Of a stretch of 64,000 nucleotides of DNA, positions 1 through 12,814 are shown piece by piece. How positions within the stretch are numbered: position 1 is the stretch's first letter; each line of letters opens with the position of its first letter. The notes under the pieces were generated by a model. That model saw only the letters and a list, made by a program, of their open reading frames with translations. It was not told the origin of the DNA and did no database searches. The stretch is from Adineta steineri (lineage: Eukaryota; Rotifera; Eurotatoria; Adinetida; Adinetidae), in contig CAJNOI010000013.1 of the NCBI GenBank assembly GCA_905250115.1, forward strand, positions 52,894-116,893, in the 5' to 3' direction. A program made the position numbers and the translations under genes.

Positions 1-444
1 ATTAAATCTTTTTTTAAAGCCATTTCAGTAAGACAAGTAACTAAATAAAATTGTTATCGTTACTTGTCTCACTATTTGTAACCATTAGTTTTCTTCTTTT
101 GAATATATAAACAATTGAAAGCTTCCAGGCATTATATAAAATTCAAGTTTGCACAATTTGATTGAATTGAGGCAGATATATATATATGTATTTTCCAAAT
201 GACTATCAATGCCATCTATGAAATTTATTTTGTTTAATAAAAAGTGTGAATCATTTTATTATTCTTCGATATAATTTTAAATATTATCTTTTTTGAAGAT
301 TTGTAAAAAAATTATTTAGAAATTGTTTAATTTAATTCTTATTTGATCATTTCGAAAAACCAATAGGAAACTGCAACGGACGTCGCATTACTTTTTTGTC
401 AAATACTAAAATTAGATTTCCATCTCTAATCTACTATCATTCCA
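1..444. other. Left edge, no gene seen
   Basis: AT-rich sequence with short A/T runs and a small TA repeat near 178-188. I see no open frame or RNA gene. The last part is presumably the promoter and 5' UTR of the MAGT1/TUSC3-like gene that starts at 445. Confidence 0.5.
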
Positions 445-2085
445 ATGAAGCAATTCATTTGGTTATTTTTTATTTGCATTTGTACATTACCAAATGTTCT
501 TAGCAAAGAAGTTCGTATTCAAATAAATCATTTTCATTTTTACATCTCTATATATTGGTTTTTTGATTAAAATAGGATGTTCTTTCGGAAAAAATTCAAC
601 AATTAACAGACTGGTCACTTAAAAAACCGATTATCCGTTTAAATAGTGAACGTTTTAAACATTATGTTAAAACAGCACCACGAAATTATTCCATGATTAT
701 CATGCTTACTGCACTTTCGCCATCAAGATCATGTGGTATCTGCAAGTATGTTTAATTATATATATATATTTCTGTTCTTATAAGTTTTTTTTCCTACAAA
801 GACAAGCTCAGGATGAATTTCAAATCGTTGCCCAAAGTTATCGTTATTCAAGTGCATTTACAAATAAACTCTTTTTCGCTATGGTAGATTTTGATGATGG
901 ACAAGATGTATTTCAATATGTAAGTTAAAGAGTGTTGATTGAACATATATTTATATGTGATATTTTGTTTATTTAGTTAAAATTAAATTCAGCACCAGTA
1001 TTTATTCATTTTCCACCTAAAATGAAACCAAAAAAGAACGATTTTATGGATATTAGTCGGTAAGTTCAGATTATAATACGAAAGAATTTTCGTTTAATTT
1101 ATTTTATTCTTTTTAGTTCAGGATTTTCTGCTGAAGCACAAGCTAAATGGATTCATGATCGTGCTGATGTTCATGTAAACTTAATATATATTTACTAAAC
1201 AATAAAAAAAATATGTATTCTTTAGATTCATGTATTTCGTCCACCAAATTATTCCGGATTTTTATTAGTCGTATTACTTGTAACAATGATCGGTGGTCTT
1301 CTTTATATTAAACGAAATAGTCTTGAATTTCTTTATAATCCAGTTGTTTGGGGAATGTTTATAATTGTAAGTCATAATTTATATTTCAAAAGAGAAATGT
1401 ATGGATAGAATTTTCTATTTAGCTCGCTATTTTAATTTGTATTTCTGGACAAATTTGGAATAGTATACGAGGTTCACCTTTTCTTCATCGTAATCCTCAA
1501 ACAGGTCAAATTGTAAGTATTTATTTTCGAAAAAAAAAGATTGAAATAATTTCCTTTTTTGATATGTAAATAGGGTTTATTCAGTGGAAGTTCCGGTTAT
1601 CAATTTATTGCTGAAACATACGTCGTAAGGAATTTTGAAAGATAGTTTTAATTATTATTAATTTGTTTTTTCTTCTAGGTCTTCGCACTCTATATCCTTT
1701 TTCATATTGATGAATTTTTTTTTAGGAAAAATCAAATATATAAATTTTCTCTTTTATTTACCTTAACTTTTATTTTTGCTTTATTTTTTTACATTTTGGT
1801 GTTTGTGGTGGTATGATCTTGTTGAATGAAGCACCTAAACTCACCGGTTATACTGGCAAACGAAAAGGTAATTTGATCAAATTTATAAATTTTCATTTTC
1901 ATTTGTTTTTTTCTTTTAGCAATGACTGCTGTTCTTGGTATTCTAATGGTAGTTTTCTTCTTCAGCTTCTTACTTTCGGTATTTCGAGCTAAATATCAAG
2001 GTTATCCATACAGGTACGATTTAAATTGAAAGTTAAAATTATTTTACAAAATTTTGTTTTTATTTTTAGCTTTTTAATTAAATGA
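445..2085 (+). CDS. magt1: OST3/OST6-family oligosaccharyltransferase subunit (MAGT1/TUSC3-like)
   Basis: Thioredoxin-fold subunit of the STT3B-type oligosaccharyltransferase in the ER membrane, which aids N-glycosylation of cysteine-containing sites. Exons read: 445-510, 576-745, 802-919, 977-1059, 1117-1174, 1226-1366, 1423-1512, 1574-1624, then an unclear part from 1679 to 1867, then 1920-2013 and 2070-2085, ending YPYSFLIK-stop. Seen: an N-terminal signal peptide (ATG at 445), a redox CXXC (SCGIC, around 730-743), a thioredoxin-like body, and hydrophobic membrane segments after VFRPPNYSG. The last exons (KRKAMTAVLG, then [13 protein letters not shown]) match the conserved family C-terminus closely. 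Oddity: between VVFALY (about 1692) and [13 protein letters not shown] (from 1798) the frame breaks and no canonical GT-AG intron fits, so this junction needs transcript data. The family call is secure; MAGT1 versus TUSC3 cannot be decided. Confidence 0.88.
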
Positions 2086-2365
2086 TCTGTCGATTGTGAT
2101 AAACGTCATCAACAATATGTTTTGATCATATTTCTTTTCTTTTCTGTTTTCATTTACTAGAACATTGAATTTAAAAAAAAACAAAGTTTGCTTGCGTATT
2201 GTTGTTGTTTTAATCTATCTAGTTAGTTCTGCTTTATTATTTAAAAAGAAAAAAAACATAGTTAACGATTTTTGTATTGTTGTTTTTTTGATCTTGTTGT
2301 GACATTAAAAAGAGAAACAATGACTTTTTTCTTTTTATTTCCTTATTGTTGATAAAAAAATTGTA

Positions 2366-3271
2366 ATGGCTTCAATGCGTTCATGTATTGAACAACAATT
2401 AAATGAAATTGAATTATTACGTTGTTGTTATCCATCATCAGATGAATTCTATCTTGATGATATAGAAGCATTTAATGAAGCAAAAGAATATCTTGATGGA
2501 AAATCTGATAATCTTCAAAAAAATCTTTGTTTTATTCTTAAACTACATTTAAATGATATTAAGGTAATAATATTAGGAAAAGAATTTCTTCTTCTTCTTC
2601 TTCTTTTTAATTCTCTCTAGACAACTATTGAACTTCAATTTATCTATCCACTTCATTATCCTGAATTACCTGTTGATATTCATTTACGTACATATTTATC
2701 ACGTGAATGTCATGAAAAATTTAATGAATCTGTAAAAAAATTTCTTAATGATAAAACATCAGATCAAGAGCCTTATATAATGGAATTTTTATCTTGGATT
2801 CAAGATCATCAAGATCTTTTTCTTGTCTCGAATGATACAACAATGAAAACCACAAATGAACAAATAATAAAGAAAAAAAAATTCTCTCGTCTTTGGATAT
2901 ATAGTCATCATATATATAATACAGAAAAACGAAAAAATATAGTTAATTGGGCACATGAATTACATTTAAATGGTTTTTCATTGCCTGGAAAACCAGGTAT
3001 CATATGTGTTGAAGGACAAGAATCTGATGTTGATGAATATTGGACACGTTTACGTAATTTAACATGGAAACGATTACAAATGAAAGAAAAAGAATATTTA
3101 GGAGATGTAAATGAAAATAATTTACGTTTTAATCAATTTCAAGAACTTAATTATCTTCTTGACAATACTGGTAAAGGAGATTTTGGACAATTTCATCAAT
3201 ATTTACAAGATAGACAGTTAGAAAAAATGTTTAATCTTTATTTTGGTTTTGATGGAACAGATAAAAAATAA
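2366..3271 (+). CDS. RWDD2: RWD domain-containing protein 2-like (RWDD2)
   Basis: Two exons, 2366-2563 and 2621-3271, joined by a 57-bp GT-AG intron, give 282 aa. Residues about 5-125 form an RWD domain: the N-terminal helix with LNEIELLRCCYPSSDEF, then the typical strand and turn YPLHYPELPVDIHLRT. The C-terminal half (WIYSHHIYNTEKRKNIVNWA, then LNGFSLPGKPGIICVEG) matches the domain of unknown function that follows RWD in RWDD2A/RWDD2B. The start is chosen because it opens directly on the RWD helix. The cellular role of this family is not established. It is followed 32 bp later by the SMIM20-like gene on the same strand, so promoter space there is minimal. Confidence 0.85.
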
Positions 3272-3303
3272 ATTATATTTTAGATTTTCCTTTCTTCTCT
3301 ATT

Positions 3304-3705
3304 ATGAATTCTGAACAACCAACGAAACGATTACCTCGACCTGATCTTCGTCTGAATCCATCAAAATGGAGTGCTGCACAAAGTGGTGGAATTGCTTCAA
3401 GAGTTGCAGTAATTGCAACTGTAACAGCTATTATCGGGGGATTAGGTCTTGTATTTGTCTATCCTTATCTGAATATTGATCGATATCGTTAGTACTCTTT
3501 TTTTTGTGAAAATCTATATAGATAATATTAACTATTTTCTTTTTTTAGGTAGCATTCAAAAAGTGAATCGAGCTGGAATTAATCCTGAAGACACACAACC
3601 AGCTGGTAAAAAAACTCTATTTTTTATTCTACCTATATGTATATATCGATTTATTTAGGTTTGCCTGTATGGCGTGATCCATTTGATCGAAAAAAAGCTG
3701 GATAA
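3304..3705 (+). CDS. smim20: SMIM20/MITRAC7-like small mitochondrial inner-membrane protein
   Basis: Three exons (3304-3487, 3549-3605, 3659-3705) give 95 aa. The C-terminal half (KVNRAGINPEDTQPAG, then LPVWRDPFDRKKAG) carries the hallmark of SMIM20 (MITRAC7), a cytochrome c oxidase assembly factor that stabilises newly made COX1 in the mitochondrial inner membrane. Residues about 30-52 (GIASRVAVIATVTAIIGGLG and following) form a single membrane span. The roughly 25-residue polar N-terminus is longer than in vertebrate SMIM20. Both introns are short with GT-AG ends. The gene lies only 32 bp from the end of the RWDD2-like gene. The homology call rests on the C-terminal motif. Confidence 0.82.
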
Positions 3706-3765
3706 AAATATATAAATAGGTCAATTCTTTTTTCTGTAGATTAACATTTCTTTTGGTTCTTTTTT

Positions 3766-3778
3766 AATAAACAATAAA
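3766..3778 (+). terminator. Overlapping AATAAA polyadenylation signals
   Basis: Two AATAAA hexamers (3766-3771 and 3773-3778) lie 61 bp after the stop of the SMIM20-like gene, a suitable position for its 3' end processing. A T-rich and TG-containing stretch follows. Confidence 0.5.
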
Positions 3779-5891
3779 AACCTGTTTGCTCTCCATACAT
3801 ATATCTATATATATATAAATAATATTGATTCTATTGAAACAATCTTGAAAGGTCTTTATAAATGAATAGAGATGATTTGGATCTAAATTGTTTACATCAA
3901 CGTAATATATTTATATTTCCATTACAATACCAGTCATTGACTTTTGTATGATAGAATAAGTAGTATAAGATAAAAGATAATATGCGGCTTTTTTGGTTGC
4001 TCTTTGTGGTTTGCTCTTTCTTCTCATTTTCTATTACTGCTGTACACACATATATATATATATATAAGGACGTTTTTATCGTATATACATTGTTAGAATA
4101 TGTACTTATAAAACAGATATGAATAAGAAGGTATTGTTATTATAATTAGTACTTAGTTTTTAAAAGAAAGTAAGTATCAGTTACATTGTGTAATATAATA
4201 CAATATAAACGTAAGTTGATCGGATGTAGTACAGTATTTTTTTTTTAATTAGAAAGAATAAACATACAACGATAACTATCCGTTTTCTTTTTATTTAATT
4301 GAATTAACCGATAAGAATTGATAGATAGTTTTCTATTATTAATACGGTTAATAATGATTAATTATATAATTGCAAAGAACATAACTAATAAAAGTCAGTC
4401 AAAAAAACCTTTTTTTCTTTTATACATTGTTATCTTTCAAGGGCAATTCTCTATTACAATATTTAAAATATAATGAATAAGAAGTATTGATAGTACACTG
4501 CTATTTTTATAACTAGAATGTTACCTTGTACACGTAAGAATGTATAGACATGTTTTTTATGATAGAATATAAATGGAAATTACACATATGAGACATTCGT
4601 TCAAGGATAAATGATAATGACGAGAAAGAAGAAGAAGAAAAAAAATTGGCATTATCATTATCGTTTAGACAGAAGTTCGTTTAGACTAAGATATCATTGT
4701 CAAGGATAAATATCTATATAGACCAACACGAATAGATTGTCTTATGTTTATCAAATATGTAAATTTGTCGTTTTTATGATATAGTGGTACTATTATTTTA
4801 ACGAAATGAAACAACAAAAGTCAATTTCTTTTATCAATAAAATAGCCTTGGATAGGTTACAGGCACGCAGCAGTTGTTTAAGTATATGTATATTTTTGCC
4901 TTTTTATTCTTCTTCTTTTGACTGTAAGATGAGAAGACATTACTGTTGACACCAATCTGTTATCATTCCATTAATATTATACATAATAACTACTCAACCT
5001 TTTTTTGCCAATAGGTTATAGTTCTCTTATAGAAAACTAATGGTTATGTTAACATTTTAAGAAGGAAATATTTTATAATTTATTATGTACAAACAGGGTA
5101 ATAAAAAGAGAGAGAGAGACATAGGAAAACTTAATTTAACTCTATTTTGTTTCTTATAGTTAAAGTGATAAATATATTATCCTTGTATAACAAGGTTATC
5201 TCACTCCTCCTCCTCCTACTGATTATATAATTCTCATTTTTTTCTTCTTAGTGTATTTATTATGCTTGACTATTTTTAAGATCAATTAATATAGATACGT
5301 AGATATATTTATATACCGTACAAATATTACTAAGATGATAATCGTTGACATTGAAAACGAAGAATAATTATCGATATTAAATGTTTTTTTATACCCTACA
5401 GTGAAGTATTCAAATGAATGATATCAATTTTTTTTGTCTCTGTTTTATAACTATCATATCACACCATCTTATATGCCCTCCCATACTCATATTCGATTAC
5501 TAACGGAAGAGATGCAATATTCATCATAGACCTCCGAATGATCAATGGTCAATAATTGCATGAGGAGAAGAAGAAAAAAGGAGACGATATCAAATAGACA
5601 ACTTATATTATTTAAGATAGAACAACAATTATGTAGAAATATGTAAATACTTAACTATAAGATTTTTTTCCTTCTCATCATAGTCAAGTTATTTATCATT
5701 CATTTACTCTAATATAAAATGGGTGAGTATTTGCATTCTAAGTATGTAGATAACAAGTAACAGAGTAATAATAACGTTTCATCACGTACATATATAGACA
5801 AGTCAACGATCAACAGATATGTATATATTCATTATTCTTTCTTTTGATCTTTTTTTTTGTTCTAGATCGATTCTAGTCACTACTTAAAGAA
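3779..5891. other. Intergenic AT-rich stretch, no gene seen
   Basis: About 2.1 kb with no convincing coding frame. It holds simple repeats: a TA run near 4050-4067, GAA-rich tracts near 4625-4640 and 5568-5580, an AGAG run near 5108-5120 and a CTC run near 5203-5216. It probably contains the promoter of the membrane-protein gene starting at 5892. Confidence 0.5.
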
Positions 5892-8075
5892 ATGGCTTAC
5901 ATAACTTATCATATTATTCTCATTATTGTTTCAATAATAATAATTGTCACATCAAAACCATGTGATATATTAGAAAATATGTCTTGTGAATGTCATTCAT
6001 CATCAAATAATGAAACTGAACAATTAAGTTGTACATATTATTATACACCACTAAATCATACAATACAATTAACAAATACAACATTAGAAAATCCACGTTC
6101 ATTTGATTCATTTCATTTAACATTTCATACACGAGAATTTAATATAAGTGCAATGTTTATTAATCAACTATCTTATTTATTTCCTCGTTCATATTCACCA
6201 TCGACATCAATTGGTAGACGAAAACAAATAACAATTAAAATTATATTAACATTTCAAGATTATCATCAATTATATTTTGAAGATTATTCATTTTATCAAT
6301 TATTTGGTGATAAATCTGATTATCCAACAAGTCTATCATTAGAATTAACAGCTAGTGGACATATTCAATTTGCACCTATGGCATTTACACAATTAACTGT
6401 TGATCAAATGTCTTTACATAGTTCATCATTAGAACCATATTCATTTGAAGAAATATTTAATAATACAAAAATTGGTAGTTTATCTCTTGAAGGTTGTACA
6501 CCACGAAGTAATAATACATTACGAAGATATTTTAATGGTAAAATTCGTTCAGCTAAATTTACTAAAATGGCTGAAATTGTATCAAGTGAAGAATTTCCTA
6601 ATTATCCTGTTAATTCAATGATTATCGAAGCACATGAACCAAGAAAAATCAATGCAACAACATTTATGCATTATCAAAATTTATATGGTATTAATTTAGT
6701 TCGACCCAAATTTTTTTTTGATAATCGATCTTTTGATGGTTTTCAATATTTACCAAATCTTGAAACAATTGAACTCGATGCTGAAACAATAAAAGGTACA
6801 AATAAATTAAATTTTTGTTTATTTGAATTTTTCTTGTTTTTTGTTTTGTAGATTATGCATTTCAACATGTCGCACGTACACGTTTCTTTACACTTGGACA
6901 AAATGTTCGTTATTTATCTGAACATTCATTTGATCATTTAGATTATTTAACACGTTTTGATTTATCAAAAATTATTCTTGATCAATTATATCCATCATCA
7001 AAATGCATTCTAGCACGTTATTTACAAAAACAACAAAAATTAAATCCATCAATGATTATTATTCCACCACAAGCTGAATTTTGTGATTGTGTTTATGATT
7101 TTATTTTAAATCTATTAAAGAAAAAACCGGAACAATCTTATATAGATTTATGTCAAAATACTCAACAAGAACGTTGTCAATTAAGTGAATGTGATGTTGT
7201 TAAAAATTTTCGTATACCATTACAAATAAATAAAATAAATCAACAAATAATTCCATCAATTGATGGAAGTATTAATGATATACCACCACCACCAGGATCA
7301 TTTTATCCAACAAATGATCGTAGAATAAATCAACATTCGCCATCTTATTATCCTCGATATCCACCACCTGTTTATCATAATCCGGAAACACATGATAATA
7401 ATAATAATGATGCTTCAATTGGTTCATCATATGCAGAAACACAGGTGATTATTATTCAGCCAATACAGTTATTATCATCATCATCACCACGAGCACATTT
7501 CGTGGATAGAAAGCGAACGAGAAAGGGAAAGAAACAAACTCGAAAACATTTCGATCAGAATAATCCATCATTTTCCTACAATGGACCACATTGGTGATCT
7601 TTTTGTTTGTTATAGTTGTTTTCGTTCCCCTTCCTTCATACATCGTTTTTGTTATTTTTTCCTTTAACTTTACCCCTTGTGTCCTTACAAGTTTTCATAT
7701 AAAGTCTAGTTAGTTTTTAAGATAAGAACAGTATTTTTCTCAAAAATTTTTAATTTATTTTCTTCTTAGGGTTCATTCAAAACCAATAAATCAAGTGATC
7801 CCAATGAAATATCAGCAAATGATGATGATGATCAAACTATAAATGCACGATCACCAATACATAAATCTCAAGTAATAACCGATAACAAAGATGAACAAGA
7901 TCAATTAGTTAACAGAAATAAAAGATTAAAATGGATATCATTATCATTAGTAGGTATTACAGTTATAAGCGTTCTTGTTGTTAGTACAATTATATGGTAT
8001 TGTACTTATCATATGCCAAAGAAAACGAATAAATCGGGATTTCAACGTGTTCCACCAAATAGTTCAAGCGTTTAG
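5892..8075 (+). CDS. Secretory-pathway LRR-like single-pass membrane protein
   Basis: Three exons (5892-6795, 6852-7444, 7770-8075) give about 600 aa. Residues 1-21 form a signal peptide (MAYITYHIILIIVSIIIIVT), followed by a cysteine cluster (CDILENMSCEC) like an LRR N-cap. The ectodomain has many N-glycosylation sites and degenerate leucine-rich segments, for example FQYLPNLETIELDAETIKG and LSEHSFDHLDYLTRFDLSKI. A cysteine-rich cap follows (FCDCVYDF, then RCQLSECDVV). A Pro/Asn/Tyr-rich stalk leads to one membrane helix (WISLSLVGITVISVLVVSTI) and a short basic tail, a type I topology. If the second intron is retained, the frame stays open for another 51 codons to a stop at 7595 and would give a form without the membrane span. 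The ligand and function are unknown; the closest general class is adhesion or receptor LRR proteins. Confidence 0.75.
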
Positions 8076-9206
8076 TCTTTCACAGAAAGAAAAAACAATA
8101 TTAAACAAAGCTATCCGGTGATAGAAATTTCTTTTGTTTTCTTTTTCTTTTTCTTCTTCTTCTTCTTTCTGGCTTTACATAATTACACTATTGATGAACA
8201 TAATTGTTTATACAAATGGAATGAACTATCGATGGGAAAGTGATGATGAAGAAGTGCGATAGACATTAATGACCTTGTTTTGTATGAAAACGATTATGTA
8301 TGAATGACGTGCATATGTTCTCTTACATTCTTGTCATTTAATCAACTCAGGGACAAGATTCCTTCTAACACAACCACTTAATACCCATCAACATTCCCAT
8401 TAATTGCAAATGATATAGAACTTAGTGTCAAAAGAAAAATATTAAGCAATAGATTTCTTTTTTTTATATTCTTCTTCTTCTCCTTTTTATCGAAATAATA
8501 TTCATTAATCTTTTTATAGCCTATTCATGTTTGTTTTTTTGTTTTGTTTTTGCATGAATATAATCTTTCTCTTTATTTCTTTGTTGACTATTTTTTATTT
8601 TGATAGTATAGATGATTGCACAACATTTATTGATTTCAGGTTTTTTTTTTCTTCTTCTAAATGTAGATTTACTTATATTCGTTTTCTTTGTTATATAAAT
8701 GAAAGAAATATTGAAGACTAAATCTTTATACATTAACATACTGCATGAAATATTTTGACAATCGTAAATTCAATTAACAGTATACACTTATGTTTTAAAA
8801 AAAAACTTTCTGTCAACAATAATTAACATTGAAATATTTCTAAGACGTTTTATGCTGTCAGTCTTAGTGATGTATATATTTGTTATATAATCGAGGTCAT
8901 GTTATATCGTTCCTGACATTTTTTAGATTGATCTAAAAGGTTTTTCATGAATACAAATCTATCCTAAAATATAAACTAATATGACATTGAAATAAAGAGT
9001 GTATTTAATTCTTAATTTAAAAGAAACCCAGATGGCACTATTAATCAACGAAAAAATTTGCCAGATTTTTCGTTTTGATTGGATATATATTTACTTAAAT
9101 TCAACTTGAACTTCTCCTATTAAGTAACGTTGCGTGGCATGTTGTTGGCAATCAATTCACTTGAAAATATATTTAAGTAGAATAAACAATTTATTTTAAA
9201 ATCAAA
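8076..9206. other. Intergenic stretch, no gene seen
   Basis: About 1.1 kb of AT-rich sequence with TTC/CTT-rich tracts near 8140-8170 and 8456-8485. Short open frames on both strands near 8520-8740 are low-complexity Phe/Lys-rich mirror images of each other and are not credible genes. Confidence 0.5.
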
Positions 9207-9907
9207 ATGCATTCGGACTACTTGATTGTCTTCTTTGTCTTGTTCTGTACATTACATACTATACATGCTGAGGATAGATCAAACAGAAAAATTAAAAAAG
9301 ATCCATTAACTTATACCGATGCTGATGTTGAAAAACTTTCTCAAGAATGGGAGGTATAAGATTTAGTCTTTTTCTTCTATAGACTTATATATTATATTTT
9401 CTATAGATAGATGATGAAGATGATGATGATGATGAAGAAGGTAAACGTCAACTATCTCCAGCAAAGCAAGGACCGTTAGTTGGAACAGATCCTGATAAAT
9501 TATTTGCAACAATGAAAAAAGGACAAACAACAATGATATTTGCAATTGTTACTGGTAAGCCAACAAAACGAGAAACAACACAAATAGCAGATATATGGTG
9601 GACTGCTTTACGAAATGCTTTATTCGATGTACATAGGTAAATTTATTTGATAGATTAAAAAAAAAACAACTTTGTTTCTTTTAGATATGTTGTTGATACT
9701 GATCGAATTTTATTTCTTGTACAAGATGGTTCAATAGCATATGATATAAAAGAATATCTTATTAAACAACTTCGTTGTTTAGAAGTAGTAATCGATAATC
9801 AATCATTTCAGGGCAGAGGAAGTGTAAGAATAAAATCATTACATTACAAAATTTTTATGAATTATTTTTTTTAGAAAATTCAAAATCTTTTTCTAAAAGA
9901 ATTATGA
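9207..9907 (+). CDS. mesd: MESD, LRP-receptor chaperone of the ER
   Basis: Four exons (9207-9353, 9407-9636, 9685-9823, 9875-9907) give 182 aa. MESD (Boca in flies) helps fold the beta-propeller/EGF units of LDL-receptor-related proteins in the ER and so is needed for Wnt co-receptor export. Seen: a signal peptide ending about residue 21 (HTIHAED), the family's YTDADVEKLSQEWE helix, an acidic linker (IDDEDDDDDEEG), then the core KKGQTTMIFAIVTGKPTKRE, IADIWWTALRNALFDVHRY and DRILFLVQDGS. The core is complete, but the C-terminal tail is much shorter than in vertebrates and ends FLKEL, a weak ER-retention-like end. The gene points towards the NRPS, which is on the opposite strand. Confidence 0.87.
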
Positions 9908-9976
9908 AGAATCTTCAATAGAATATTTTTTCAGTGTGTCTTCTCATGTGATGTAACTTTATTTTTCTTATTAAAA

Positions 9977-9982
9977 AATAAA
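9977..9982 (+). terminator. AATAAA polyadenylation signal of mesd
   Basis: An AATAAA hexamer 70 bp after the mesd stop codon, followed by a T-rich tract. Confidence 0.45.
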
Positions 9983-12814
9983 AACTTTTCTATTTGAATC
10001 GGAGTCGTACATCGTATCTGTTAATAGATGAAATGCGTTTCACTCGAAGACGAGAAGAAAATAATCAATTTAGTTTCATCACAATACACTCCATTCGATG
10101 ATATATGGCTACTTTTTATCCACCAAAAATCCTATTATTATAAATATCTTTTTCGAAGGTTTTATTAGCTTTGAATCATTTATCTTATTGAAATTTGTAC
10201 AAATCAATGTCAGTTTATATATGTTTTAGCAATCAATCATTTATAAGATCTAGAATCAATTCTATCGAATAGTGACAAATTATAGTAGAAAAACCTTGTA
10301 CTCATAGTTTTATATGTCTAAGAAAATCTATTAGTAACTCAACAGCGAAAAAAATTGTACAAAAATGAGTAAACATTATTTCAAGGTTTTATTCTATTTG
10401 CAAAATATGTAACTAATAAAATTCTTTCTTAATCAAGAAAATATTCATATATCTATCATCTTAGATTATCATCATATATAGTTAAAACGATTAATGCTCT
10501 AATTTCGAATTGTTATTTGAGAACAAATCAATAGTAAATTCTAGATGATTTGTTATATATGTCAATCCCTCGAGATATAGATTGAATAGAACTTTTTGTC
10601 CTTGTTTTAATCGTTGATGCATGGATAGTGATTGTTCATTCTCATGGGAAAATGAATGAAGTAATTTTCACGTCTTCTCTTTTTTTTCTTCTTCTTCTTG
10701 TTCTTCTATTTGCACATCTTCTTATGTAATACAATTTTCTTTCTCATCAATTCAGTTTTAAATACTACAAGACTTCATTTATTGATATTTTACTTTTAAC
10801 AATATATATTATATCATTTTTTTTGTCTATAAAAGAAAAAACTGTGAACTATTTACTTATATGCAGATTAAATATATATATGTGTAAAAAAACTTTTAAT
10901 CTATCATTGCTTTTAATATATTCAAATATGGAATGTTAGAGTATTTATGTATAGTTCAGTTCTGCTTCAACATCATTCTCAATGTCATAGGAAAGTAGGG
11001 AGAACGATAGAAAAAATGTTAGTATCAACAAATAAACACTGGCAAGAACAGAATATATATGTATGTGTACATACATACTATTGGCCGATGGATGTCTGAC
11101 TAGTCTATCATCATCATCCGAGTAGCCGCTACTTTTCCATTATCTGTTACATATATATATATACAGGATGTGACTATATATATATATATCCTATTGTGAT
11201 GATTATTTTCTTTCTTCCTTTTTTTCTCATCTCTAACTGAAATGATGACAGCGCTTTGTGTATAATTATTACCCATGATCATCACTAGTCTCACTAGCTT
11301 TTATCAACATTGTCTGTTTCTTTTCTTTCTTTCATTCATTTATAAATCAACGTATATGTATATGTACTGATGATGTTAAGAATAAATATAGGCGGAGTCT
11401 TTTTCTCTTCAGTGTGTAAATGCGTTTATTAAACTATATTTGATTTGTTATATCATATAGAATGACGATGATGATGATGATACTTAAGTGAATGATAGTT
11501 ACAATTTATATTGTAAGTTTTCTTTCGAAGCCATTTTATATTTTAATTTTCTGTTATTTTAGAAGACTAGTTGATTTCTATAGGTTTCTCATTTTACTTT
11601 TTTTTTTACCTCATCGTTTTGCGGTCAAGGTTTAGTATTATCTGTTTATATCTTTTTTCTTTTTCTTGATAATATTAGAGCATGTGTTTGTATTCTNNNN
11701 NNNNNNNNNNNNNNNNNNNNNNNNNNNNNNNNNNNNNNNNNNNNNNNNNNNNNNNNNNNNNNNNNNNNNNNNNNNNNNNNNNNNNNNNNNNNNNNNTAAC
11801 GTTTCAGATCGGATGTAAAGACAAGACGTTATTGTCTGATCATATTTTTTAAATAAAAATATATTCAAGTGAATCGTATTTTTTTCTTCTTTTCTCTAAT
11901 ATGTATCATACTACCACAAGAAAATTCCAGTTCCCTGAAAAAGAGAGGATGAAGATAAGAAATCTCTGATTTTTAATGAGTCTTCGTACAAAAAAGTGAG
12001 AGTAGCACACTCTGTTCAGCATTTGACGGTCTATTCATATATATTAATTGTGAATACAGCTGAAGATTCAATGCGTTCTGTAAAAGAAAGAGTTTAAGTC
12101 TTCTCGTTGTAATTTTATAAAAAGCGAGGTACATTTTATAGAGAAACATTTTGAAAATTAGATGGTATTCGAGTTTCGATCGACTACAAAATGACGATTT
12201 TAAGGTTCTCACAGATTTTTAACATTCAAAGTTATCATAGAATAGAAGGTGCGGGTGCAGATATAAATAAGATACACACACACTCTACTGAGTTTTCTCG
12301 AATTGATTACTGCTATTCAAATTATGTACTACGCAGAAAATAATATTTTACTGAGCAAAACACACTAAATATGAGATTGAAAAAATAATAAGTATTCTCA
12401 ATAAAATATTGTGTAAAAATATATGTCTTTTTTAGAAATTAAAATCTATTACTAATAAGAAAGATAACGATACTATGAATACGCTAAAATCAGAGTGAAC
12501 AGTAGTTCTCTAAAATTAATTGATACAGTGCACATATTTCATTTATTTTTATTTAATCGTATTTATGATGTTTCACGAGTGGTAATATTGATATTTATTA
12601 GATTTTCAATAAAAATTAAAACTAACTAACAAAAAAAAGTAAGATAATTAGAAGAATGAAACTAAAATGATTATTGTCTGTTCAAGAAACGTATATACTG
12701 ATGATTTGAAAATAATACATTTAATAGCAAACAAAACTAAAATAAATGAAAATTTTCTTTCGTTTTTTGTAAGTTAATTGATTACTAAATTACCGTATTT
12801 ATTTTCTTTGTTAT
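9983..12814. other. Intergenic stretch between convergent genes
   Basis: About 2.8 kb between the 3' ends of mesd (+) and the NRPS (-). It holds two near-adjacent TA runs (about 11150-11163 and 11176-11190) and CTT-rich tracts, and is interrupted by a run of 100 N. Short open frames such as 11973-12212 (-) show no recognisable protein features. Confidence 0.5.
11697..11796. other. Assembly gap (100 N)
   Basis: Exactly 100 N in a row, the usual placeholder for a scaffold gap of unknown size. It lies in non-coding sequence. Confidence 0.98.

Noticed and set aside
8521..8739. Overlapping open frames on both strands
   Set aside because: Low-complexity Phe/Lys-rich products of an AT-rich tract, mirror images of each other.
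11150..11190. Paired TA runs as a CRISPR or structured repeat
   Set aside because: Simple dinucleotide repeats without unique spacers; ordinary microsatellites.
11973..12212. 79-codon minus-strand open frame
   Set aside because: No recognisable features and no splice or promoter context; composition as the surrounding intergenic DNA.
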